A stretch of 5,683 nt of DNA from Spirochaetaceae bacterium. Lineage in GTDB: Bacteria; Spirochaetota; Spirochaetia; B11-G9. The stretch lies in contig DAOVSY010000202.1 of assembly GCA_030633365.1 (NCBI GenBank), forward strand, positions 1 to 5,683, given 5' to 3'. Under the pieces are notes generated by a model. It did no database searches, was not told where the DNA came from, and saw only the letters and a program-made list of their open reading frames with translations. Numbering within the stretch: position 1 is the first letter of the stretch; each line of letters opens with the position of its first letter. Made by a program: the position numbers and the translations under genes. Positions 1-5,480 of the stretch are shown in pieces.

Positions 1-1110
1 ACCTACAGTAAGGGATATCCACAGGCTCGTCCAAAGAACACTCAATCCTCCTGGTATCCTGAAATTAAAGTGATCCAGAGTAAATGTCCAGTTATACATC
101 CATACCTTTACAAAGGATTTATAAACAATTATTCCTATAATTGAGACAAGTACAAAAGCAACAAGCCAGCTGAAAATTGTAAAAAACCATTTTTTAGCAG
201 GTCTTGAAGGTGGTATTTCCGGTTTTGCAAGAGAACTAATCATAGAAGCACTTTTTTTTGTAAAATAATAATTTAAAAGGAAGGCTGTAATAGATGGGAC
301 CATCAGGATAACTGCAACTGTAGTTCCAAGGTCGAATCGCTGCATACCTATAACCTGAAGGTATATTTCTGTGGAAAGTACTTTATAACCACGGCCTATA
401 ATAATAGGATTACCAAAATCTGTTATTGCCAGATTAAAAACAAGGGCAGCTGCAGAGAAAATACCATATCTGGCAGTAGGAATAGTTATCTTGAAAAAAG
501 ATGTCCATCCGGAAGCTCCCAAACTTGCTGCGGCTTCATCAAGCCTTGAGTCTACTGCAGAAAGTGTAGTGTATAGAATAACCATTGCATGTGGAAAGCA
601 GTAAAGTATTTCCGAAATTATTATTCCATTAGCGCCGTATATATTCCAGTCTGTATGCAGAAGCCCCGCTGTTATTAATCCATTTGACCCAAACAAAGAA
701 ATAAGAGCCATTGCCTGAAGCATAGATGGTGCAACAAGAGGGATCATGGCAATATAATAAAGAGCCTTTTTCCATTTAATTGTTGTTCTTGTAAGGCCAT
801 AGGCAAACATGAATGCAAATACTGTTGTAAACAGCATGGACCAAACTGCAATCCAAAGACTATTAAGAAGTGACTGCACCATATTTGGGTTACTAAAATA
901 ATCTGTAAAGTTTTTTGTTGTTAATTTACCTGTAAATTCAAATTGTTTTGGTGAATATTCTGTAATACTCAGCCTCATTATATTAAGTACAGGAAGAGCT
1001 AAAAAAATCAGCAGGAAAATACCAATAAGACCTCCGACAATATATACTATATATTTGTCTTCAAGAATTTTCTTATTGGATTGTAAGCTTTTAGTTGATA
1101 TTGTTGACAT
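1..1110 (-). CDS. ABC transporter permease, FbpB/AfuB-type double-domain protein (partial, C-terminal part beyond left edge)
   Basis: The inner-membrane channel of a binding-protein-dependent importer. The frame is open from the ATG at 1108-1110 to position 1, giving 370 residues with no stop. About seven hydrophobic segments are visible near residues 21-43, 80-107, 118-142, 163-182, 216-236, 262-286 and 309-331. The cytoplasmic EAA loop that docks on the ATPase lies at residues 192-211 (EAAASLGASGWTSFFKITIP). After it comes the DFGNP segment (231-235), usual in this subfamily. After the seventh helix, a linker with FRIPGGLSVLWTSLWISL begins what looks like a second permease domain. The complete protein is therefore probably a fused tandem permease of more than 500 residues, as in FbpB/AfuB, with a second EAA loop outside the window. 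It is the third gene of the operon, 14 bases after the ATPase stop. The family call is firm; the substrate is not known. Confidence 0.92.
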   Translation of the reverse strand, partial: MSTISTKSLQSNKKILEDKYIVYIVGGLIGIFLLIFLALPVLNIMRLSITEYSPKQFEFTGKLTTKNFTDYFSNPNMVQSLLNSLWIAVWSMLFTTVFAFMFAYGLTRTTIKWKKALYYIAMIPLVAPSMLQAMALISLFGSNGLITAGLLHTDWNIYGANGIIISEILYCFPHAMVILYTTLSAVDSRLDEAAASLGASGWTSFFKITIPTARYGIFSAAALVFNLAITDFGNPIIIGRGYKVLSTEIYLQVIGMQRFDLGTTVAVILMVPSITAFLLNYYFTKKSASMISSLAKPEIPPSRPAKKWFFTIFSWLVAFVLVSIIGIIVYKSFVKVWMYNWTFTLDHFNFRIPGGLSVLWTSLWISLTVG

Positions 1111-1114
1111 TGTT

Positions 1115-1123
1115 CCTCCTCCT
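1115..1123 (-). promoter_or_regulatory. Ribosome binding site of the permease gene
   Basis: The minus strand reads AGGAGGAGG, four bases before the permease ATG and one base after the ATPase stop codon (1125-1127). It is an extended, near-perfect Shine-Dalgarno and supports the start at 1110. Its position suggests that ribosomes finishing the ATPase gene can re-initiate on the permease. Confidence 0.85.
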
Positions 1124-1124
1124 A

Positions 1125-2177
1125 TTAGTTGTTAAAAACAAGAAAACCGTCAGAAGGAAAGTGGACTTTTAGATCCTGTCCCCTTACCAGTTTCATGCTG
1201 GTAAAATCTTTTTCAAGAATATCAACAATAATTTCATGATCATTTTTACGAACTATTAGTCGGACAATAAGGCCGAGATAAATAATAACAACAAGTTTTC
1301 CTTTAATTACATTTTCACTGTTATTATTATCTTCGCTCATAATTTCAATTTGCTCCGGTCTCATGGATGCCGTTATATTGCCTGATTTTTCACCACTACT
1401 AATAGTTAAACTGCAATTTTTAGTTTTTAGAATACCGTTTTCCAGTTTCCCTTCAAAGAAATTACTGGTTCCAACAAAATCAGCTACATATTTTGATGTT
1501 GGTTTTTTATATATCTCTACTGGCACATCAATTTGTTCAATTGTTCCATGATTCATTATTACAACCCGGTCTGAAATTGCCAGAGCCTCTTCCTGATCAT
1601 GGGTAACATATATTGTGGTAATTCCAAGTTCTGTTTGAAGCTCTTTTATTTCTGCCCTTAGTTTAACCCTAATTTTTGCATCTAAAGCGCTTAATGGTTC
1701 ATCCAGTAGAAGGACTTCCGGACTTGGGGCCAGGGCCCTTGCCAGAGCAACTCTCTGCTGCATGCCACCGGATAATTCTGGTGGATATTTATGTTTAGCA
1801 TTTTTTAGGCCAACAATATCCAAAAATTCATCAACCCTTGAATTTATTTTATCTTTTGGATATTTATGCATCTTTAGGCCAAAGGCAACGTTATCGCTTA
1901 CTTTCATATGTGGAAAAAGCGCATATGATTGAAATACAATACCAAAATTTCTTTTCTGAGGTGTTAAATCATTTATAACATTCCCGTTGTAGATAATTTC
2001 TCCGGCAGTTGGAGCCTCGAAACCGGCTATCATTCTAAGAGTTGTTGATTTCCCACAACCGGAAGGGCCCAGCAGTGTCAGGAATTCACCCTTTTTTATT
2101 TCTAAATTGATTTTTTTTACAGCCTGAAATTTATCAAAGCTTTTAGATATATCTTTTAAAATAAGATTTTCAACCAT
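1125..2177 (-). CDS. ABC transporter ATP-binding protein (PotA/FbpC/AfuC type, with TOBE domain)
   Basis: The energising subunit of the importer, cytoplasmic, hydrolysing ATP as a dimer bound to the permease. At 350 residues it has normal length for this class. All nucleotide-binding motifs are intact: Walker A GPSGCGKST (37-45), Q-loop glutamine 83 in FQSYALFPH, signature LSGGMQQ (135-141), Walker B LLLDEP (156-161) with catalytic E160, D-loop SALD (163-166) and switch H193. From about residue 230 there is a C-terminal regulatory extension with a TOBE-like part (about 275-350), typical of PotA/FbpC/MalK-like subunits. The ATG is preceded by AGG at 2184-2186 with six bases between. It sits between the binding-protein and permease genes on the same strand. 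Motifs identify the class but not the substrate; FbpC, AfuC, PhnT and PotA are all close relatives. Confidence 0.95.
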   Translation of the reverse strand: MVENLILKDISKSFDKFQAVKKINLEIKKGEFLTLLGPSGCGKSTTLRMIAGFEAPTAGEIIYNGNVINDLTPQKRNFGIVFQSYALFPHMKVSDNVAFGLKMHKYPKDKINSRVDEFLDIVGLKNAKHKYPPELSGGMQQRVALARALAPSPEVLLLDEPLSALDAKIRVKLRAEIKELQTELGITTIYVTHDQEEALAISDRVVIMNHGTIEQIDVPVEIYKKPTSKYVADFVGTSNFFEGKLENGILKTKNCSLTISSGEKSGNITASMRPEQIEIMSEDNNNSENVIKGKLVVIIYLGLIVRLIVRKNDHEIIVDILEKDFTSMKLVRGQDLKVHFPSDGFLVFNN

Positions 2178-2186
2178 TATATACCT

Positions 2187-2319
2187 GCTATAGTTTTATT
2201 TTTACCGGTGTAATTCCGGCTTTTTAGATTTGAAATTGTAAAACTGACTGCACTTAATTTAAAATGCAGCCAGTTTTTTTTAGTTATAAATTTAAAAGCT
2301 TATTTAGCTATAGTTTTAT
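2187..2319. repeat. 13-base direct repeat flanking a 120-base intercistronic segment
   Basis: GCTATAGTTTTAT occurs exactly at 2187-2199, in the leader of the ATPase gene, and at 2307-2319, in the last codons of the binding-protein gene (encoding D-K-T-I-A). The copies are offset by 120 bases, and the stretch between holds the stem-loop at 2240-2277. Matching stops at both ends of the 13 bases. Possible origins are a segmental duplication, a target-site duplication around a small insertion, or chance in AT-rich DNA. Confidence 0.6.
2240..2277 (-). terminator. Intercistronic stem-loop, probable leaky terminator or mRNA 3'-end stabiliser
   Basis: The arms 2240-2252 and 2265-2277 pair over 13 positions around a 12-base loop. 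In minus-strand RNA the stem is AAAACUGGCUGCA with UGCAGUCAGUUUU, all paired with one G-U; in plus-strand RNA that pair becomes an A-C mismatch, so the stem fits the operon's own transcript better. The minus RNA ends the stem in four U, then AC, which would be weak termination. In the plus direction a longer U tract follows. Such a hairpin just after a binding-protein gene commonly lets that protein be made in excess over ATPase and permease. Confidence 0.65.
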
Positions 2320-3337
2320 CCTGGAAAAGAGATGTCCATTTATCTACAACTGCTGTTTTATTTTCTGATGCCCAGTCAAAATCCATATCAAAAAGATTTA
2401 CTTCATCTGCTGGAGGTAGTGGAATTTCACTTTGTGAGGTTATTCCTGGTAGTGTAACCATAAGTTTGTATTTAGAGTATTCTTTCATTGCATTTTCTGA
2501 AATTGCCCAATCAAGAAATTTCTTTGCGTTTTCAGGATTTTTTGCATTTTTAATCAGACCATTGGCTTCAAGTTCGTATCCGCTTCCTTCTGAAGGGAAA
2601 ACTATTTCCACTGGATAACCGGAGTCTATCTGTTTTGCAACTCTGTAACCAAAAGAAGCACCAATAGAGATTTCTCCTGTAGATGCAATTTTTGCAGGAG
2701 CTGAACCGGAATTAGTATATTCTACGATGTTTTTATGTAGCTTTTCAAGGAAGTCCCATCCTTCTTCGCTTCCCTCTTTAATTCCCTTCCAGAGAAGTAT
2801 AGAAGAAACCTGAAGATAACCTGTTCCTGAACTACCAGGATTCGGCATAATAATTTCACCCGCATATTCTGGTTTTGTAAGATCTTCCCAGCTTCTTGGA
2901 ATTTCAAGGCCTTTTTTTGCGAGTCGATCGGTATTTACACAGAATGCTGCTACATACATATCAATTGCAGTCCAGTAGCCATCAGGGTCTTTAAATTCTG
3001 AAGGAAGAGCATCCCATCCCTTTGCTTTGTATGGTTCAAAAAGACTTTTCATTCCACCCACTACTGTAACAGCTGTACCCCAAACAAGGTCTGCCTGTGG
3101 ATTATTTTTTTCTGCCATTAATTTTGCAGCAAGTTCTCCAGTGGAATATCTTACCCATTTGATATCCAGTTCGGGCAGTTCTTTTTCTGCCAGAGCCAGG
3201 TAATCTGCAGTCTCATCTTCTTCAAGTGCAGTATAAATTACTACCTCGTTTGAACCTTCTGAATTTCCGGCTGCAAAAAGAAAAGCAGGAGCGAGTAATA
3301 ATGTGACTAAAAATGTAATAAATAGTTTCCTATACAT
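2300..3337 (-). CDS. Periplasmic substrate-binding protein of an iron(III)/aminoethylphosphonate/sugar-phosphate type ABC transporter (AfuA/PhnS-like)
   Basis: The secreted receptor that delivers substrate to the permease. It has 345 residues, normal for this family (COG1840-like). The N-terminus is a clear signal peptide: YRK, then a hydrophobic core (residues 5-21), with likely cleavage around FA-AG (21-24). There is no lipobox cysteine, so it should be soluble in the periplasm. Conserved parts include the two-lobe core IPRSWEDLTKPEYAGEI (146-162), PNPGSSGTGY (165-174), NSGSAP (209-214), and PSEGSGYE (248-255) followed by a C-terminal NPENAKKFLDW. The Ser/Thr/Gly-rich loops at 168-174 and 209-214 would suit a phosphate or phosphonate group, and I do not see the adjacent tyrosine pair typical of ferric-ion FbpA. 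The start is supported by GGGAGG (3343-3348). It is the first gene of the operon. The exact ligand is an inference. Confidence 0.9.
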   Translation of the reverse strand: MYRKLFITFLVTLLLAPAFLFAAGNSEGSNEVVIYTALEEDETADYLALAEKELPELDIKWVRYSTGELAAKLMAEKNNPQADLVWGTAVTVVGGMKSLFEPYKAKGWDALPSEFKDPDGYWTAIDMYVAAFCVNTDRLAKKGLEIPRSWEDLTKPEYAGEIIMPNPGSSGTGYLQVSSILLWKGIKEGSEEGWDFLEKLHKNIVEYTNSGSAPAKIASTGEISIGASFGYRVAKQIDSGYPVEIVFPSEGSGYELEANGLIKNAKNPENAKKFLDWAISENAMKEYSKYKLMVTLPGITSQSEIPLPPADEVNLFDMDFDWASENKTAVVDKWTSLFQDKTIAK

Positions 3338-3366
3338 AGAAACCTCCCTATATTAATAATTTTCTA

Positions 3367-3394
3367 AGTCTATATTATTGGTGGGAGAAGTCAA
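3367..3394 (-). promoter_or_regulatory. Predicted sigma-70 promoter of the transporter operon
   Basis: On the minus strand, TTGACT (3389-3394, five of six consensus bases) is followed after 16 bases by TAGACT (3367-3372, four of six). Transcription would start near 3360, leaving a leader of about 23 bases that contains the GGGAGG ribosome binding site. No obvious operator palindrome is seen in the leader. Confidence 0.5.
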
Positions 3395-3470
3395 GGAAAA
3401 AAACAAAATTGGCCACTAAAGAACAAAAGCGAGCAAATATATCAAATTTGTCCAGCTGAAGGAGAAGAGG

Positions 3471-3505
3471 TAATGAATAATTAAAAACTAATAATGAATA
3501 ATTAA
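3471..3505. repeat. Short AT-rich tandem repeat
   Basis: TAATGAATAATTAA occurs exactly at 3471-3484 and 3492-3505, a 21-base period. It lies in the spacer between the infA stop and the transporter promoter. No stem-loop terminator for infA is evident here; the remaining spacer bases (3395-3533) show no other recognisable signal. Confidence 0.6.
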
Positions 3506-3533
3506 TATTGGAATAAGAAAAATGTTTACGTCT

Positions 3534-3752
3534 CTAGCGTTCTCTGTAGATAATTCTTCCGCGGGTAAGATCATAAGGAGATAGTGCTACTCTTACTTTA
3601 TCACCAGGAACAATACGGATATAATGTTTGCGCATTTTTCCTGAAAGATGAGCCAGAATAACATGGCCATTTTTAAGTTCAACTTTAAACATTGTGTTTG
3701 GAAGAGACTCTTTTACAATTCCTTCAACTTCTATCGCTTCCTCTTTTGCCAC
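3534..3752 (-). CDS. infA: Translation initiation factor IF-1
   Basis: IF-1 binds the A site of the 30S ribosomal subunit and helps IF-2 and IF-3 select the initiator tRNA and start codon. The 72-residue protein is a single OB-fold domain of the usual bacterial length. It aligns throughout with the well-known enterobacterial sequence: MAKE at the start, [14 protein letters not shown] (17-30), [11 protein letters not shown] (37-47), GDKVRV (50-55) and [10 protein letters not shown] at the end. The start is fixed by family length and by a GAGGAGA ribosome binding site just upstream. It is monocistronic in this window, with its own predicted promoter, and is divergent from the dksA-like gene. 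In many bacteria infA sits near ribosomal protein genes; here it does not. No anomalies are seen. Confidence 0.98.
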   Translation of the reverse strand: MAKEEAIEVEGIVKESLPNTMFKVELKNGHVILAHLSGKMRKHYIRIVPGDKVRVALSPYDLTRGRIIYRER

Positions 3753-3781
3753 ATTGTCTCCTCAGTTTTATTAGTGGGCTT

Positions 3782-3810
3782 ATCTTATGGTAATAGAAAA
3801 TCTTTGTCAA
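3782..3810 (-). promoter_or_regulatory. Predicted strong sigma-70 promoter of infA
   Basis: The minus strand has a perfect TTGACA (3805-3810), a 17-base spacer and TAAGAT (3782-3787, four of six). The start point would be near 3775, leaving a leader of about 22 bases with the GAGGAGA ribosome binding site. A perfect -35 at ideal spacing suits a highly expressed translation gene. Confidence 0.65.
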
Positions 3811-3846
3811 GGAGTTGACATTTTTGGAAATTTGGGGCAGATTAAT
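3805..3846 (+). promoter_or_regulatory. Back-to-back -35 palindrome and possible dksA promoter
   Basis: TGTCAA-GGAG-TTGACA (3805-3820) is a perfect inverted repeat with a four-base centre. The left arm is the infA -35 box; the right arm is a perfect -35 for the plus strand, facing the dksA-like gene. The plus-strand -10 is weak: CAGATT at 17 bases (3838-3843) or ATTAAT at 20 bases (3841-3846). The palindrome could equally be a regulator site. The plus promoter is tentative. Confidence 0.4.
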
Positions 3847-3882
3847 TTGCTTTTAGGACTTGGGTAATAAAAAGGTGTTAAA

Positions 3883-4239
3883 ATGGAAAAGTTGATTCAA
3901 AAGAAATATGAAGATCTCCTAACTACGACCAAGGAAGTACTTATGGCTTCTCTTGTTTCAGAAAGTAACGAATTTGAAGCTATTGTTGATGATATGGACC
4001 CCAAAGATCTTGCTGATCTTGCGGCGGATGATATTGATAAAAAAACTCTGGAGGCTTTGAATCAAAAGGATTTGAGGAAACTTCGATTAATTGATTCTGC
4101 ATTATCCAGGGTAAAAAATGGCAGATATGGACTTTGTATGCGTTGTGGTACCAGAATCCCAGAGGAAAGACTTGAAGCCATTCCTTATGCACTTATGTGT
4201 ATTGACTGTAAAAGTACAGAAGAACGAAAATTAAGGTAA
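3883..4239 (+). CDS. dksA: DksA/TraR-family RNA polymerase-binding regulator
   Basis: DksA-type proteins insert a coiled coil into the secondary channel of RNA polymerase and, with ppGpp, reprogramme transcription during starvation, notably of ribosomal genes. This protein has 118 residues, shorter than the roughly 150 of E. coli DksA, mostly through a reduced N-terminus. A charged helical region (about 1-80) carries the tip sequence DPKDLA (39-44), matching the D-P-x-D-x-A tip that is needed for function in E. coli DksA. The zinc finger is complete: C85-x2-C88-x17-C106-x2-C109, with CGTRIPEERLEAIPYALMCIDC as the typical context. The ATG follows AAGGTG with six intervening bases. It is divergent from infA and is followed 60 bases later by an unrecognised gene on the same strand. 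An alternative is a shorter, ppGpp-independent TraR-like member, but the tip motif and length argue for DksA-like action. Confidence 0.9.
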   Translation: MEKLIQKKYEDLLTTTKEVLMASLVSESNEFEAIVDDMDPKDLADLAADDIDKKTLEALNQKDLRKLRLIDSALSRVKNGRYGLCMRCGTRIPEERLEAIPYALMCIDCKSTEERKLR

Positions 4240-4263
4240 TTTAAGATAAATATGTAAACTAGT

Positions 4264-4298
4264 TCTGTTTTCTTCCGAAAATTTAAGAAGGAAACAGA
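4264..4298 (+). promoter_or_regulatory. Stem-loop sequestering the ribosome binding site of the 4300 gene
   Basis: The arms 4264-4275 (TCTGTTTTCTTC) and 4287-4298 (GAAGGAAACAGA) form a 12-pair stem with one G-U and an 11-base loop. The right arm contains the only Shine-Dalgarno-like sequence (AAGGAA, 4288-4293) before the ATG at 4300, and the stem ends one base before that codon. No U tract follows, so it is not a standard terminator. It looks like translational control, or alternatively a DNA dyad bound by a protein. Confidence 0.6.
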
Positions 4299-4299
4299 T

Positions 4300-4689
4300 A
4301 TGGAAATACAAACAAGTACAATACCATCTACAATTTCACTTTCAAGCCTGGTTAGGGCTACCAGTGGGCAGGGAAAGGTTAGTTTTCCTGTAAATTCAGG
4401 CGATATCGCCTATGCAAATTTTAAAAATATAAAAATTGTTCCTTCCGGTAATGGCGGTGGTTCTTATTCTGTATCAAGATTAAGGGCTCTGGATAATCTA
4501 ATTGAACAGTTAAACAGAATGAAAAGTCAAAATAAAATTGAAGCACCTGAAACAGATGGTATGAGCACCGATGTACTTAACTCTTTGATATCAGAGTTTT
4601 CAAATGAAATTCACACAAAACTTGATACTACTACACCCTATAAGCCTTCTGTGGAATCTACTGGTCTTCTTGTAAATATGCTACTCTAG
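4300..4689 (+). CDS. Hypothetical protein, 129 residues, function unknown
   Basis: I do not assign this protein to a characterised family. It has no signal peptide, membrane segment, cysteine or tryptophan. The N-terminus (1-25) is rich in Ser/Thr; residues 27-48 look like short strands (VSFPVNSGDIAYANFKNIKI); a Gly-rich turn lies at 50-54; and residues 57-76 (SVSRLRALDNLIEQLNRMKS) form a probable amphipathic helix. A second helix is likely at 88-108. The layout suggests a small soluble or scaffold-binding protein. The reading frame is intact, with AAGGAA as ribosome binding site inside a stem-loop. It lies 60 bases after the dksA-like gene on the same strand and could be cotranscribed with it. 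It ends just before a repeat-filled intergenic region. Confidence 0.75.
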   Translation: MEIQTSTIPSTISLSSLVRATSGQGKVSFPVNSGDIAYANFKNIKIVPSGNGGGSYSVSRLRALDNLIEQLNRMKSQNKIEAPETDGMSTDVLNSLISEFSNEIHTKLDTTTPYKPSVESTGLLVNMLL

Positions 4690-4768
4690 CCTGGTCTGGA
4701 CTTCGTCCCTGGTCATAGACTTCGTCTATTGCTCGGGTATGCGTCCGTCCCTGCTCGGCTATGCAACC
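4690..4768. repeat. GC-richer repeat cluster with small hairpins filling a convergent intergenic region
   Basis: Two related repeat pairs occur in tandem. CTGGTC followed by GACTTCGTC appears at 4691-4708 and 4709-4728, and GCTCGG[G/C]TATGC at 4731-4742 and 4753-4764. GGAC-TTC-GTCC (4698-4708) and ATAGAC-TTC-GTCTAT (4715-4729) are perfect small hairpins whose arms differ but co-vary. The cluster fills the whole gap between the two facing stop codons, and its composition contrasts with the AT-rich surroundings. It resembles a dispersed REP- or BIME-like element and may help end or protect both transcripts, though no U tract is present. Confidence 0.6.
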
Positions 4769-5443
4769 TTAGTTATTTGTAATAAAAGGATTATGATCAC
4801 GTTCTCTCTCTATTGTGCTGAAAGGACCATGCCCTGGAAATACCCTTGTTTCATCAGGAAGAATTAATATCTTTTCATGAATACTTTTTATAAGTAAATC
4901 AGTATCGCCACCAGGTAAATCAGTTCTGCCTATCCCTTCAAAAAAGAGTGTGTCTCCGGAAAAAAGAAAGCTTTGAGATTCACTATATAAACTTATACCT
5001 CCGGGGCTGTGTCCTGGTGTATGTATTACTGTAAGATCCGATCCAAAAAGAGTATCACCTTCTTTGAGTATGATATCTACTTCAGGTATTGAATGAATTT
5101 CAATATTTAGGCTTAAGAGAAGTTCAAAAGATATTCCACTTATACTTTCTGTATGAGTTTTTCCGGCCTCGGGGCCAAAATAATGAAGATCTTTTTCATG
5201 AACTGCAAGGGGTACACAAATATCCAGATTACTAAAGTGAGTCTGAATATCTCTTATAGCTGATGTATGGTCGATATGACCATGAGTACATACTATTCCC
5301 CGGGGTGTTAAGTTCTTTTGAGACATATTAGCTATTATTTGGGATGCATCTGAACCTGGATCAATAATTATGCATTCCTTTTTCCATTCAGAAAAAAGAA
5401 AAGAATTTGTGTTAAATACTCCTACTACAATACGATCTACCAT
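4769..5443 (-). CDS. Metallo-beta-lactamase-fold hydrolase, glyoxalase II-like (YcbL/GloB family)
   Basis: A soluble zinc hydrolase, probably acting on a thioester such as S-lactoylglutathione or a related metabolite; the substrate is inferred from family only. At 224 residues it matches short YcbL-type members and lacks the C-terminal glutathione-binding helical domain of classical GloB. Metal ligands are all present: THGHIDH (53-59: H54, H56, D58, H59), H145 in HTPGHSPGG (141-149), D164 in FSGDTLFFEGIGRTDLPGGD (161-180), and H205 in FPGHGP (202-207). The N-terminus VGVFNTNSFLF (7-17) matches the usual first strand of the family, so the ATG at 5441-5443 is the natural start. No Shine-Dalgarno is seen before it. 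It is convergent with the 4300 gene and divergent, by 25 bases, from the membrane-protein gene. Confidence 0.92.
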   Translation of the reverse strand: MVDRIVVGVFNTNSFLFSEWKKECIIIDPGSDASQIIANMSQKNLTPRGIVCTHGHIDHTSAIRDIQTHFSNLDICVPLAVHEKDLHYFGPEAGKTHTESISGISFELLLSLNIEIHSIPEVDIILKEGDTLFGSDLTVIHTPGHSPGGISLYSESQSFLFSGDTLFFEGIGRTDLPGGDTDLLIKSIHEKILILPDETRVFPGHGPFSTIERERDHNPFITNN

Positions 5444-5451
5444 GGTAATAT

Positions 5452-5480
5452 ATTTTAAGGGATAATCAATGACTTTACAA
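5452..5480 (-). promoter_or_regulatory. Predicted promoter for the hydrolase gene giving a nearly leaderless mRNA
   Basis: The minus strand has TTGTAA (5475-5480, four of six), a 17-base spacer and TAAAAT (5452-5457, five of six). Transcription would begin around 5443-5446, at or up to three bases before the ATG. This agrees with the missing ribosome binding site. The -35 lies inside the divergent gene, and the -10 abuts that gene's ribosome binding site. AT-rich DNA makes chance -10 matches common. Confidence 0.4.

Noticed and set aside
1363..1551. Plus-strand open frame of 62 codons
   Set aside because: It lies wholly inside the ATPase gene on the other strand, has no ribosome binding site and no recognisable domain.
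2204..2226. CCGG-N7-CCGG followed by CTTTTT on the plus strand, a possible second terminator
   Set aside because: Only a four-pair stem, and no plus-strand gene ends here; too weak to call.
2722..2907. Second minus-strand open frame of 61 codons inside the binding-protein gene
   Set aside because: It is another frame of a gene with a clear family match; its residue composition looks random.
3458..3505. Plus-strand AAGGAG followed by ATG-AAT-AAT-TAA, twice, resembling a mini-ORF or leader peptide
   Set aside because: The two three-codon frames are a by-product of the AT-rich tandem repeat, and no plus-strand gene follows before the divergent infA region.
3980..4192. Minus-strand open frame of 70 codons opposite the dksA-like gene
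   Set aside because: The plus-strand protein has a complete zinc finger and tip motif, so the opposite frame is a shadow.
5426..5431. TACAAT as a -10 for the membrane-protein gene at 5469
   Set aside because: No acceptable -35 at 16-18 bases upstream, and chance matches are common in AT-rich coding DNA.
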